Source: Okapia johnstoni
Taxonomy: Eukaryota; Chordata; Mammalia; Artiodactyla; Giraffidae
DNA length: 64,000 nt
Reading direction: 5' to 3'
Assembly (NCBI GenBank): GCA_024291935.2
Contig: CM044311.1
Location: forward strand, 15,041,001 to 15,105,000
In this document: piece by piece, positions 21,328 through 32,424 of the stretch
Layout: the number at the start of each line of letters is the position of its first letter
Numbering within the stretch: position 1 is the stretch's first letter
Made by a program: the position numbers and the translations under genes
The notes under the pieces: generated by a model
What the model was told of the DNA's origin: nothing
What the model saw: the letters and a program-made list of their open reading frames with translations, nothing else
Databases searched by the model: none

Positions 21328-23249
21328 ATGGGGCTTTAAAAGCCATTTTAATTTTTATCAAATGTGATTGCTGTTTTTACCCTTGAATTAGCAAGGAGGG
21401 CTGAAAACTTCTAACCAATGCCACAAAACATGCAGCCAGGTACACCTTTCAGGTCTTAAGAATAATCACTCCAATCATACTCCCACTGTCCTTTTCTACT
21501 CTTCAGCCTATGAAAGCAGAGTCTGCAAAAGATAAAATGGGAGAAACTTTTCAGATTATCCACCTGGGAAAGTGGTACCTTTTCCCCATGAAGGAGAACT
21601 GTGCTCCCCCACTGCTATCACCAGTCATATGAAGCGGGCTCCACGCAAGCCTATCTGAGAAGATGGGGAGCCTTCAATGAGAAAAGACATGAATTTTACT
21701 CCCCACCAAATAATTCTGCAGGTGGCTTTCTCAGATGACCCTATGACCATCTGAAAAGATGAAGTAGAAGATTACAGAGGAGATGGCCTTTGAACTTTAG
21801 TATGGGGACACATTAGAGCAGTTTTGTGATTTACACAAAATGAACAGCTGAATCAGAGAAACAGCTGGTGCTCATCAATGAGTATTTTCTCTCAAACTAT
21901 CATTTTTAAGACAGCATTATTCTTCACTTCAGATCTTTCCTTATCTTTATTATCTTTAGATAGTTTATTATTTTAATTCCAGCATCAATAGAATCCTCAG
22001 TGACATTTTCCACCTCACACTTATTCCAGGATCTACAGTGTGGCCCCAAGACAATGGTTGACCTACCTTTCATTGTCCCCTAAAATTTTCATTCCAAATT
22101 ACAATGCTTTTGTAGTTTAAAATTATTTATTTAGCTATGAATCATGAAAAGATGGTAACTTTGTTAAGTCAAAATTACCTTTTACTGCCAGTACAATTAG
22201 GACATCAAAGAATTTTAGTGATAACAGGAGCAAAGATAGAATCAATATATGATCAGAATATTAAAACTCTGCTTTTGTACAAATATTTAGTGTCAACTTT
22301 ATAGGTGACTGTCTAAAAGAGGTCCAAGATCATCAGCTCTGCTTTGGTTGGTGATCCACTGAGTCCCTTTAGGGGAACTGGATAGATGCTTCAGAAGTTG
22401 GTGGGTGCACCATAGAAGGACTGTTGGTCCTTAGGTAGGACTTTTGCCTGTATTCTTCCCCATAGAAGTCTTCCTTTAAAGTTGGCTAGATCATTTCAGT
22501 TTCCTTTCAAGGGCCCAAGAGGATTCTTGAATCTCGGTTGTATGCTTTCATTGACTCATTGTTTAGCCTGGATAAATGATAAACTTTCCTCATCTTAAGC
22601 AGGAACTCCCTGACACTGTCCACTGGGGCGATTAAGGCAGCTTCCTGAGGGTTTATTTCCTGAGTTGTGGACAGCGCTAAGGGCAGCAACAATGGGGAGC
22701 TGTTACCTGTCCCCAAGTCTAAAGGACCAGTTATCAGAACCTGTAGACTACCTTGAAAGGTCATCCAGTAAGAGCTGTGGCCTTCAGAGGAGAAATGCGT
22801 TCATTGTAAACCTGAGGTCCAGATGGAATGGAGCCAGTGGAAACATGGTGTCACTTTTTCAAGACTCCGATTTTCTGATTGCTTCATATTGACGCAATCC
22901 AGCCAGTACCCATATTTGATCCACTAGTCAAAAGAATCCACTAGTTCTGACTTTAAAGGTCATTTCCTAAACTAGAAAACAGGCTGAAAACTGGATGTGG
23001 AGGTGCAAAGAGTGACTTCCCAGCACAATATTTCCTTCTATATTGGGATTTATGTGGATCAATAAGTAATAAGTACCATTCAGAGCTAGAGGATTATTAG
23101 GGATTTCAAAGTACAATCCAATGTCTCCTGAAATATAGTTTAGCTCATACAGATACCTAATATTTTAAGTTACTTCTTAGAGAGAAAAATGGAGTGGAAT
23201 AAAATCAACATAGGGAATTCTAGAAGGGGAAGGAGACAACCATATTCAA
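21328..23249. other. Long repeat-free stretch
   Basis: About 1.9 kb with no recognised repeat. The part at 22320-22900 is less AT-rich and holds small frames on both strands (22507-22764 minus, 22665-22892 plus). I recognise no domain. It might be an old retroelement internal region or plain intergenic DNA. Confidence 0.4.
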
Positions 23250-23372
23250 GGTGCAGAGCTGGAATTAGATTGACCTGGGGTGAGTCTCTCCTGGGCACTT
23301 ACTATACCTGTGAGCTTGTGTAAATTACTTCCCTTCTGCCTGGACCTCAGTTTCCTCATATCAACAGTGTGA
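23250..23372 (-). mobile_element. MIR SINE, diverged
   Basis: In plus reading: ggtgcagagctggaattaga, gggcacttactatacctgtg, aaattacttcccttctgcct, cctcagtttcctcatatcaa. This is the reversed MIR core. Confidence 0.75.
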
Positions 23373-23422
23373 CTGTTAAGACTATGTACATCACACCTGA
23401 GACAAAGTATTATCATTACATT

Positions 23423-23622
23423 ATTGTGTGCTTAGTCACTCAGTTGTGTCCAACACTTTACAACTCTTTGGACTGTAAGCTGCCAGGCTCCTCTGTCCAT
23501 GGGATTTCCCAGGCAAGAATATGGAATGAGTTGCCATTTCCTTCTCCAAGGGATCAAATCTGCATCTCCTGTGTCTCTTACATTGCAGGAGGATTCTTTA
23601 CCCACTGAGCCATCAGGGTAGA
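23423..23622 (-). mobile_element. Bov-tA SINE, internally shortened
   Basis: Minus-strand copy with head gatggctcagtgggtaaaga and end tgactaagcacacaat on that strand. The segment corresponding to ggaagatcccctgg ... ggttcaatccc is about 20 bases short (23545-23560). Confidence 0.9.
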
Positions 23623-23631
23623 CATCTATTA

Positions 23632-23740
23632 CAGCATTATTATTATTATATACTTTATTATAATTATGTATATAATAATAATTATTATTATATATTTTAT
23701 TATAATTATGTATATAATAATAATTATTATTATATATTAG
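23632..23740. repeat. AT-rich tandem duplication with palindromic cores
   Basis: A 42-bp unit (tttattataattatgtatat then aataataattattattatat) occurs twice in tandem; the g of tatg falls at 23668 and 23710. Each unit holds the self-complementary word aataataattattatt, so each can fold back. Confidence 0.9.
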
Positions 23741-23869
23741 AATTAAAGTCTGAAGTTAACAGGGATAGAATGAAACTCTACTAAGGAATCACTATCTGGC
23801 TCCAAAACAAAATTATGGAGAAACACAATGAGCAGCCATGAGGTTCAATATGCAGCTCAAAATTAAACT

Positions 23870-24045
23870 GCAGGGACTTCCCTGGTGGTCCAGTGGTTAG
23901 GACTTCTTCCAGTACAGGGGGGTACAGACTCAATAACTGGTTGGGGAACTAAGATCCCGTACGCCTCCTGGCCAAAAATCTGAAACAGAAACAATATTGT
24001 AACAAAATCAATAAAGACAAAAACCCCTAGTCCACATCAAAAATA
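23870..24045 (+). mobile_element. CHR-type SINE, long-tailed form
   Basis: Starts gggacttccctggtggtcca and ends with the extra segment gaaacaatattgtaacaaaa tcaataaagac found in one CHR subfamily. A perfect duplication aaaattaaact lies at 23859-23869 and 24046-24056. Confidence 0.94.
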
Positions 24046-24056
24046 AAAATTAAACT

Positions 24057-24621
24057 CTAGTATTCGGTAGCCAAAGGATCTGCACCCCTCTGGATTCACA
24101 AAGGGGTGTTTCTGCAAGCTCAGGCAGTTACTCCACACATTCATTTGTCATTATTAAATTGCAGCATTCGTTTCCGGGTCACATCAAAGCAAATAGGTTG
24201 TAACCTGATTGCAAACAAAAGAAAGATTTTGTCCTGAGTTTATAGCATTCCCCACGTATCAGTCTATGAGGCATACCTATGCCTTTCAATAAGTGCATCA
24301 GTAAGGAACTGAGCATGAAACAAATGGCACATTCAAGGAATTAAAAGAATTGTTATTGAAGAGACTGCTTACAGAGATGGGGGCAAGAAGGAGAAAAACC
24401 AATAAGAGTTGGCAATGTCACCCTTAGGCCAGAGGGGCAGTGGGAATGAACAGGCAATCAGAAGCCAGCTTTAACCTCAGGAGAGAAATCACCTGATAGG
24501 AGAGATGGCTGTAGGTAAGAGAACACAGCCTCTGTTGACAGCATAAGCCACTGTGATTAGGGAGTAGGGTATTATGGAATATTGTTTAACATGGCCTCTA
24601 CACCTTCTCCAGGGACAAGCG
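24057..24621. other. Unique sequence, no feature recognised
   Basis: No recognised repeat or exon signature. Confidence 0.4.
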
Positions 24622-24632
24622 CAACTAGAAAC

Positions 24633-25226
24633 AGATTTTATTTTCTTGGGCTCCAAAATCACTGCAGATAGTGACTGCAGCCACAGAATTAAAAGACGCT
24701 TGCTCCTTGGAAGGAAAGTTATGACAAACCTAGACAGCATATTAAAAAGCAGAGACATCACTTTGCCAGCAAAGGCCTGTATAGTCAAAGCTATGTTTTT
24801 TTTTTCCACTAGTCATGTATGGATGTGAAAGCTGGACCACAAAGAAAGCTGAGCACTGAAGAATTGATGCTTTCTCATAGTGCTGGAGAAAACTCTTGAG
24901 AGTCCCTTGGACTGCAGGGAGATCAAGCCAGTCAATCCTAAAGGAAATCAACCCTGAATATTTATTGGAAAGACTAATGCTGAAGCTCCAATACTTTGAT
25001 CACCTGATATGAAAAGCCAACTCACTGGCAAAGACCCTGATCATGGGTGAGACTGAAGGCCAAAGGAGAAGGGGGTGGCAGAGGATGAAATGGTTAGATA
25101 GCATCACTAACTTAGTGGACATGAGTTTGAACAAACTCCAGGAAATGGTGAAGGACAGGAAAGACTGATGTGCTGCAGTCCATAGTGTTGCAAAGCATCA
25201 GACATGACTTAACAACTGAACAACTA
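24633..25226 (+). mobile_element. BovB LINE 3' fragment
   Basis: Sense copy beginning at DFIFLGSKITADSDC codons and running to the gaacaactac tail. A perfect duplication caactagaaac lies at 24622-24632 and 25227-25237. The reading frame is broken near the T-run at 24797-24806. Confidence 0.96.
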
Positions 25227-25237
25227 CAACTAGAAAC

Positions 25238-25641
25238 CACATGGCCAGGGTGCTACAATCTGAGAGCTCAGCCTCCTTCCAAAGTGGAACAGAAAACTGC
25301 ACAGAATGGCTCTGCAGGGGTGGTGGACAACAACCAGCACAGGCTTTGTGAATTCAAACCGAAGTTAAGACCAGATGTAAAATTATCCTTAACAAAAGAT
25401 GGAGCCCATATTCAGACCAGAGAAATATTGCCTAGTCTTGAGAGAACTCAAGGAAATGAAAGCTACCCAATATGTTTTAATAGCGCTGTTTGAAGCACAC
25501 AGGCAAGAAACAGAAATGTCTTATTCTGCCTCTTTAGCAGCTAATTTCAAAATATTCTGGGCCTAACTTCAATGACCATTCCAGAATCCTAACTTACTCC
25601 AGGTCTCACCAGATAGTCCATGTCTCTTTCATTCCCTACTG
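25238..25641. other. Unique sequence, no feature recognised
   Basis: About 400 bases between two BovB copies without repeat or exon signature. Confidence 0.4.
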
Positions 25642-25653
25642 AAATACTTGAGA

Positions 25654-25870
25654 AGAACTGACTCATTGGAAAAGGTCCTGATGCTAGGAAAGATTGAAGG
25701 CAGGAGGAGAAGGGGATGACAGAGGATGAGATGGTTGGATGACATCACCGACTCAATGGACATGAGTTTGGGTAAATTCCCAGAGTTGGTGATGGACAGG
25801 GAACCCTGGTGTGTTGGAGTCCACGGGGTCACCAAGAGTTGGACATGACTGAGTGACTGAACTGAACTGA
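25654..25870 (+). mobile_element. BovB LINE 3' fragment, short
   Basis: Sense copy from agaactgactcattggaaaa to the gaactgaactga tail. A perfect 12-bp duplication aaatacttgaga occurs at 25642-25653 and 25871-25882. Confidence 0.97.
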
Positions 25871-26209
25871 AAATACTTGAGAGATAAATGACTTGAAGTT
25901 GAGCCCAAACCCTTTCTGGCCACTTGGCATCATAACTAGAAGGACCATTCCCTGCTTACATCACACAGTCATGACAGAGGTGATATTCACAGCCTCTGCA
26001 GGATATCAGCAAACGGCCCCTTTCTGGCAGTGCTCACTGATGCAGTGCGTACTGGGGTCTGACAGGTTTCCCTATTCAACTGCCCTTCTGTCCATATGTA
26101 GATCTTCTAGAAAACCATTTCATGCTATATCAAGCTGAGCTCAGCTAACAGAAGAGGTTATCCCTGGATGACAATGGTTCAAGTGCTTGCTTCTCTTTCT
26201 ACGTCTCTA

Positions 26210-26688
26210 TGTTTTCCAAAAATCTTTGATAATTGAGTTTTTATTTTTGTTTTTCCAAATCCAAAGAGTGTCCTATGTTTTCTTCTAAGAATTTTATAGT
26301 GTCCAGTCTCACTATAAGGTCTTTAATCCATGTTGAGCTTACTTTTGTCTATGGTGTTAAATAATGCTTTAATTTTATTTTTTCACATGGCTGTCTAGTT
26401 TCCCCAGCATCATTTAACGAAGATACTGTCTTTTTTGCACTGCATAGTCATACCTCCTTTGTTGTAAATTGGTTCATCATTGGTGCATGAGTTTATTTCT
26501 GGGCTTTCTATCCTGTGCCATTGATCTGTATTTCTATTTTTATGTTAGTACTATACTGCTTTGATGACTATAGCTTTGTAATATAGTATCAGGTCAAGGA
26601 GTCAGCTCTGTTTTTCTTTCTCAAGATTGCTTTGACTATTTGGGGTCTTTTGTGGCTCCTACAAATTTTAAGATTTTTTTTTTTATAG
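26210..26688 (-). mobile_element. Old L1 (L1M-type) ORF2 fragment
   Basis: Reversed L1 sequence with the well-known landmarks ggtctttaatccatgttgag, catggctgtctagtttcccc, ttgatctgtatttctatttt and actatagctttgtaatatag, ending ctacaaattttaagattttt. No reading frame is intact. Confidence 0.88.
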
Positions 26689-26698
26689 TCACTAAGGA

Positions 26699-27033
26699 TA
26701 ACAGTGTGGCGGCTATGCAGCACTGGAGCAACTTTCAGGAAATACCTTGCATCCAAGGGCAAAGGAGAAATCCCAGCAAGATGCTAGGAGGGGCGAAATC
26801 ATGTGTAAAATCAAACCACATACCAGCCAGAGACGCTCAGAGGGCTCAAACAAATCTTGCGCATACCAGTACACAGAGACTCCAAAAAGACTGAGACAGA
26901 ACTGTGTTTGAGTGTCTCCTGCAGAGATACAGGTCAGCAGTGGACTGCTGCAGGGGCAGGGGCTCTGAGTGTAGTAGACCTGGGGATGGCATAAGCCCTC
27001 TTGGAGGAGATGGCCATTAACCACACCATCATT
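26699..27033 (+). repeat. Left arm of an identical inverted repeat (L1 5'UTR-like)
   Basis: Bases 26727-27033 are, as far as I can read, the exact reverse complement of 29764-30070: 307 bases, no gap or mismatch seen. The left copy continues outward to gtgtggcggctatgcagcac, which resembles the start of a ruminant L1 5'UTR, while the right copy stops at 30070. The family assignment is tentative; the inverted repeat itself is directly visible. A 103-codon frame is open in both arms but has no known domain. Confidence 0.85.
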
Positions 27034-27445
27034 TCAGTTCAGTTCAGCTCAGTTCAGTCGCTCAGTCATGTCCGACTCTTTGCGACCCCATGGACTGCAG
27101 CACGCCAGGCCTCCCTGTCCATCACCAACTCCCAGAGCTTACTCAAACTCATGTCCATTGAGTCAGTGATGCCATCCAACCATCTCATCCTCTGTCGTCC
27201 CCATCTCCTTCCACTTTCAATCTTTCCCAGCATCAGGGTCTTTACAAATGAGTCAGTTCTTCGCATTAGGTGGCCAAAGTAATGGAGTTTCAGCATCAGT
27301 GTCAGTCTTTCCAATGAATATTCAGGACTGATTTCCTTTAGGATGCACTGGTTGGATCTCCTTGCAGTCCAAAGCATCTCAAGAGTCATCTCCAACACCA
27401 CAGTTCAAAAGCATCAATTCTTTGGCGCTCAGCTTTCTTTAACAG
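27034..27445 (-). mobile_element. BovB LINE 3' fragment, head-to-head with the next
   Basis: Reversed BovB end from ttcagttcagttcagctcag to ttctttggcgctcagctttc. It is followed immediately by sense BovB at 27446. Because it contains the 3' end that also occurs at the far end of the sense copy, this is a second element or a duplicated end, not a 5' inversion of one element. Confidence 0.93.
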
Positions 27446-29743
27446 GCAAATTTGGCCTTGGAGTACAGAATGAAGCAGGACAAAGGCTAAAAGAGTTTTG
27501 CCAAGAGCATGCGCTGGTCATAGCAAACACCCTCTTCCGACAACACAAGAGAAGACTCTACACATGGACATCACCAGATGGTCAATACAGAAATTAGATT
27601 GATTATATTCTTTGCAGAGAAAGATGGAGAAGTTCTATATAGACAGCAAAAACAAGACTGGGAGCTGACTGTGGCTCAGATCATGAACTCCTTATTGCCA
27701 AATTCAAACTTAAATTGAAGAAAGTAGGGAAAACCCCTAGACCATTCAGTTATGAATTAAATCAAATCAAGGGATTAGATCTGATAGACAGAGTGCCTTA
27801 AGAACTATGGATGGAGGTTCATGACATTGTACAGGAGACAGGGATCAAGACCATCCCAAAGGAAAAGAAATGCAAAAAGGCCAAATGGTTGTCTGAGGAG
27901 GACTTACAAATAGCTGTGAAAAGAAGAGAAGAGAAAAGCAAAGGATATACCCATTTGAATGCAAAGTTCCAAAGAATAGCAAGGAGAGATAAGAAAGCCT
28001 TCCTCAGTGATCAGTGCAAAGAAATAGATGAAAACAATAGAATGGGAAAGACTAGAGATCTCTTCAAGAAAATTAGAGATACCAGGGGAACATTTCATGC
28101 AAAGACAGGCACAATTAAGGACAGAAATGATATGGACCTAACAGAAGCAGATGATATTAAGAAGAGGTGACAAGAATGCACAGAAGGACTATACAAAAAA
28201 GATCTTCAAGACGCAGATAATCACGATGGTGTGATCACTCACCTAGAGCCAGACATTCTGGAATGCAAAGTCAAATGGGCCTTATGAAGCATCACTATGA
28301 AGAAAGCTAGTGGAGGTGATGGAATTCCAGTTGAGCTATTTCACATCCTGAAAGATGATGCTTTGAAAGTGTTGCACTCAGTATGCCAGCAAATTTGGAA
28401 AACTCGGCAGTGGCCACAGGACTGGAAAAGGTCAGTTTTCATTCCAATTCCAAAGAAAGGCAATGCCAAAGAAAGTTCAAACTACCACACAGTTGCACTC
28501 ATCTCACACGCTAGCAAAGTAATGCTCAAAATTCTCTAAGCCAGGCTTCAAGAGTACATGAACCGTGAACTTCCAGATGCTCAAACTGGATTTAGAAAAT
28601 GCAGAGGAACCAGAGATCAAATTGCCAACATCTGTTGGATCATCGAAAAAGCGAGAGAGTTCCAAAAAACATCTACTTCTGCTTTACTGACTATGCCAAA
28701 GCCTTTAACTGTGTGGATCACCAGAAACTGTGGAAAAATTCTTCAACAGATGGGAATACTAGAGCACTGACCTGCCCCCTGAGAAATCTTTATGCAGGTA
28801 AGAAGCAACAGTTAGAACTGGACATGGAACAACAGACTGGTTCCCAATTGGGAAAGGAATATGTCAAGGCTGTATATTGTCACCCTGCTTTTTTAACTTA
28901 TATGCAGAGTACATCATGCTAAATGCCAGGCTGGATGAAGCACAAGTTGGAATCAAGATTGCGGGGAGAAATAACAGTAACCTCAGATATGCAGGTGACA
29001 GGACCCTTATGAAAGAAAGTGAAGAACTCAAAGAAAGTGAAAGAGGAGAGTGAAAAAGTTGGGTTAAAACTCAACATTCAGAAAAGTAAGATCATGGCAT
29101 CTGGTCCCATCACTTCGTGGCAAATATATGGGGAAGAGTGGAAACAGTGACAGATTTTATTTTGGGGGGCACCAAAATTACTGCAGATGGTGACTGCACC
29201 ATGAAATTAAAAGACACTTCTTGCTCCTTGGAAGAAAAGTTAGGACCAACCTAGACAGCATCTTAAAAAGCAGAGATATAACTTTGCCAACAAAGTCCAT
29301 CTATTCAAGGCTATGGTTTTCCAGTAGTCATGTTTAGATGTGAGAGTTGGACTATAAAAAAAGTTAATCCCTGAAGAATTGATGCTTTTGAACTGTGGTG
29401 TTGGAGAAGACTCTTGAGAGTCCCTTGGGCTGCAAGGAGATCAAACCACTCCACCCTAAAGAAGATCAGTCCTGAGTGTTAATTAGGAGGACTAATGTTG
29501 AAATGGAAACTCCAATACGTTGGCCACCTGATGCAAAGAGTTGACTCATTTGAAAAAACCTTGATGCTGGGAAAGATTGAGGGCAGGAGGAGAAGGGGAC
29601 AACAGAGGATGAGATGGTGGAATGACATCACCAACTCAATGGACATGAGTTTGGGTAAACTCCGGGAGTTGGTGATGGACAGGGAGGTCTGGTGTGCTGT
29701 GGTCCATGGGGTCACAAAGAGTCAGACACAACTGAGCGACTGA
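27446..29743 (+). pseudogene. BovB ORF2-like polyprotein remnant, inactivated
   Basis: Fragments in order: endonuclease end (WTSPDGQYRN then a TAG replacing the usual CAG at about 27595), linker (EVHDIVQETGIKTIP), and polymerase (GGDGIPVELF, SVFIPIPKKGNAKESSNY, GFRKCRGTRDQIANI). The polymerase motif usually reading AFDCVDH is AFNCVDH (about 28700), and the YADD box reads YAGD (about 28988-28999), so both catalytic aspartate positions are damaged. Several frameshifts follow. The C-terminal region continues to 29743. It cannot make an active enzyme. Confidence 0.88.
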
Positions 29744-29763
29744 ACAGAACTGAACTGAACTGA
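27446..29763 (+). mobile_element. BovB LINE, longest copy (2.3 kb)
   Basis: Sense BovB from the end of the endonuclease region (LYTWTSPDGQ) through the polymerase and the C-terminal domain to the gaactgaactgaactga tail. It lacks the first part of the ORF and any 5'UTR. The tail abuts the right inverted arm at 29764. Confidence 0.95.
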
Positions 29764-30070
29764 AATGATGGTGTGGTTAATGGCCATCTCCTCCAAGAGG
29801 GCTTATGCCATCCCCAGGTCTACTACACTCAGAGCCCCTGCCCCTGCAGCAGTCCACTGCTGACCTGTATCTCTGCAGGAGACACTCAAACACAGTTCTG
29901 TCTCAGTCTTTTTGGAGTCTCTGTGTACTGGTATGCGCAAGATTTGTTTGAGCCCTCTGAGCGTCTCTGGCTGGTATGTGGTTTGATTTTACACATGATT
30001 TCGCCCCTCCTAGCATCTTGCTGGGATTTCTCCTTTGCCCTTGGATGCAAGGTATTTCCTGAAAGTTGCT
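29764..30070 (-). repeat. Right arm of the identical inverted repeat
   Basis: Exact reverse complement of 26727-27033 by eye. Both arms touch a BovB 3' tail on their inner side (gaactgaactgaactga next to aatgatggtg). Outside, the right copy changes to gcaccaatgcttgaag, unlike the left copy. Confidence 0.85.
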
Positions 30071-30086
30071 GCACCAATGCTTGAAG

Positions 30087-30546
30087 TTCAGTTCAGTTCA
30101 GTTGCTCAGTCGTGTCTGACTCTGCTTCCCCATGGAGTGTAGCACACCAGGCCTCCCTGTCCGTCACCAACTGCCAGAGTTTACCCAGACTCATGTCCAT
30201 TGGGTTGGTGATGCCATTCAACCATCTCATCCTCCATCATCCCTTTCTCCTCCCACTTTCAATCTTTCCCAGCATCAGGGTTTTTTCAAATGAGTCAGTT
30301 CTTCACATCAGGTGGCCAGAGTATTGGAGTTTCAGCTTCAACATCAGTCCTACCAATGAACACCCAGAACTGATCTCCTTTAGGATGGACTGGTTGGATC
30401 TCCTTGCTGTCCAAGGGACTCTCAAGAGTCTTCTCCAACACCACAGTTCAAAAGCATCAATTCTTCAGCGCTCAGCTTTCTTTATAGTCCAATTCTCACA
30501 TTCATACATGACTACTGGAAAAACCAGAGCCTTGACTAAATGGACA
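30087..30546 (-). mobile_element. BovB LINE 3' fragment
   Basis: Reversed BovB end from ttcagttcagttcagttgct to agagccttgactaaatggac. A possible 7-bp duplication cttgaag lies at 30080-30086 and 30547-30553. About 135 codons of the C-terminal region are open on the antisense side only by coincidence of frame. Confidence 0.93.
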
Positions 30547-30553
30547 CTTGAAG

Positions 30554-30769
30554 GTGGACTCTAAATGTGAAAGGTGTGACCTGACTTCTTAATAAGCATT
30601 TTTTTAAAAAATGGAAAGCAAATAGACAAGTTTAATTTCAAAAATATTCTTCAAGATAGAATCACAATGGAAAAAAAACATGAGCAAAGAACATGACTAG
30701 GCAGTTTTCAGAAGCAGAAACTCAAGGGTTGACAAGAATATGAAAAGATGTCCAAACTCTTTACATTGT
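30554..30769. other. Unique spacer
   Basis: Short AT-rich segment with an A-run at 30671-30679 and no recognised repeat. Confidence 0.4.
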
Positions 30770-30988
30770 TATGTGTATGTGCTCAGTCGTGTCTGACTCT
30801 TCATGACCACATGGACTGTAGCCTGCCAGGCTCCTCTGTCCATGGAATTTTGCAGGCAAGAATGCTGGATTGGGTTGTCACTTCCTACTCCAGGAGATAT
30901 TTCCAACCCAGGGATCCAACCCACATCTCTTCCAATCTCCTGCATTGGCAGGCAAATTCTTTACCAGTAAGACCACCTGGGAAGCCCA
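30770..30988 (-). mobile_element. Bov-tA SINE
   Basis: Minus-strand copy from gggcttcccaggtggtctta to cacgactgagcacatacac. Full length apart from small indels; no clear target duplication. Confidence 0.92.
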
Positions 30989-31271
30989 ATATCATTAGCC
31001 ATTGAAGAAATAAAAATTAAAACTACAATGATATATTTTTGTATACATATTTGTCTACTGGAAAAGAAATGGAGATGGAGTCGTGGGGACTAAGATATCC
31101 TTATGCACTGTTGGTGAAAGCAGGCTGGTGTCAACGTTCCAGAGTGCAAAATAACACTTCTTCATCAAAATGAGCATGTACACGTCCAATGACCAAGAAA
31201 TTCCATCTCTGGGTTTATGAATTTAAAATATTTTCACACAGGTCCACAGAATATATAATAAAGGAGATGTT

Positions 31272-31423
31272 GGGACTTCCTGGTGACCCAGTGGTTAAGA
31301 CTCCATGCTTCCGAAGCAGGAGAATTCAATTCCTGGATGGTGAACTGATTCCACAGGCCGCACGGCATGGTCAAAATTTGTTTTTAACTTTAAAAAAAAT
31401 ATATTGATTTTAAAAAAAAAGAA
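31272..31423 (+). mobile_element. CHR-type SINE
   Basis: Starts gggacttcctggtgacccag and shows the ccacaggccgcacggcatgg segment before an A/T-rich tail. Duplication agatgtt at 31265-31271 and 31424-31430. Confidence 0.85.
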
Positions 31424-31666
31424 AGATGTTAACTACAGCATTATTTTTGGTGGCAGGGAGATAGAGGTTGTCAACAATTGTCTGTCAGTCCTTCAGAATG
31501 GAGATAGGTGTAAGAAACTTCTGGCTTATTACCAAGTCTTTTACTTCCTCTTCCAAGAGAAAAGAAGCACATTTCTTAGTATTCCTTTGAGATTAGGTGT
31601 AAACACTTGGCTGAATTTCAGGAAAAGGAATATTTGTCTAGAATTTAATAGACCACTTGCAGACCT

Positions 31667-32097
31667 TAGTCATGTATGGATGTGAGAGTAGTGCCACAAA
31701 GAAGGCTGAGTGCCAAAGAATTGATGCTTTCAAACTGTAGAGCTGGAGAAGACGCTTGAGAGACTGTTGGACTGCAAGGAGATGAAATCAGTCAATCCTA
31801 AAAGAAATCTACCCTGAATATTCATTGCAAGGTCTGATGCTGAAGCTGAAGCTCCAATGCTTTGGCCACCTGATGCGAGGAGCTGACTCATTGGAAAAGA
31901 CCCTGATGCTGGGAAAGATTGAGAGCAAGAGAAGAATGGGGCGACAGAGGATGAGATAGTTGGATGGCATCACTGACTCAGTGGATAGGAGTTTGAGAAA
32001 ACTCAGGGAGATAGTGATGGACAAAGAAGCCTGTAATGCTGCAGTTCATGGGGTTGTAAAGAGTCGGACACAACTTAGCGACTGAACAACAGCAACA
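31667..32097 (+). mobile_element. BovB LINE 3' fragment
   Basis: Sense copy from agtcatgtatggatgtgaga to gcgactgaacaacagcaac. Flanks acttgcagacct (31655-31666) and acttgaagacct (32098-32109) match at 11 of 12 positions. Confidence 0.95.
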
Positions 32098-32424
32098 ACT
32101 TGAAGACCTAGCTATAAACACCTCCCCAATGCAACTCTTCCTGCTCCCTCCTCTGGCGAGATGGTTTGAATGAAGAAAATCCCCAAAGCAGAACAGGAGC
32201 CATGTGTTTAAGACTGTGGAGCTACAGGATGAAAGGAGCCTGGGTCCCTAAATCACCCCTTGGAGAAAAAGCACATAACTAAGAGCCCCACTTTGGACAG
32301 TTAATTCAGTTTCAACTCCATTAACTAATCTGAAATTTTAAGCCCCTGAAATTTGAAGTTTACTGGTTACATGAGTAGGAATACTTTAATATAATAGATA
32401 GCATGTGATAGATACACACCACTG

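Noticed and set aside
27034..29763. Single 5'-inverted BovB by twin priming
   Set aside because: The inverted left part contains the BovB 3' end, which is also present at 29763. A twin-primed element would not hold the same 3' region twice.
29773..30084. 103-codon frame present in both inverted arms, first thought to be a duplicated gene
   Set aside because: The two frames are the same DNA in inverted copies, so the match is not evidence of selection. The segment resembles L1 5'UTR, and the frame runs antisense to that.
30112..30564. 150-codon plus-strand frame
   Set aside because: It is the antisense of a BovB C-terminal region; such antisense frames recur in several BovB copies here.
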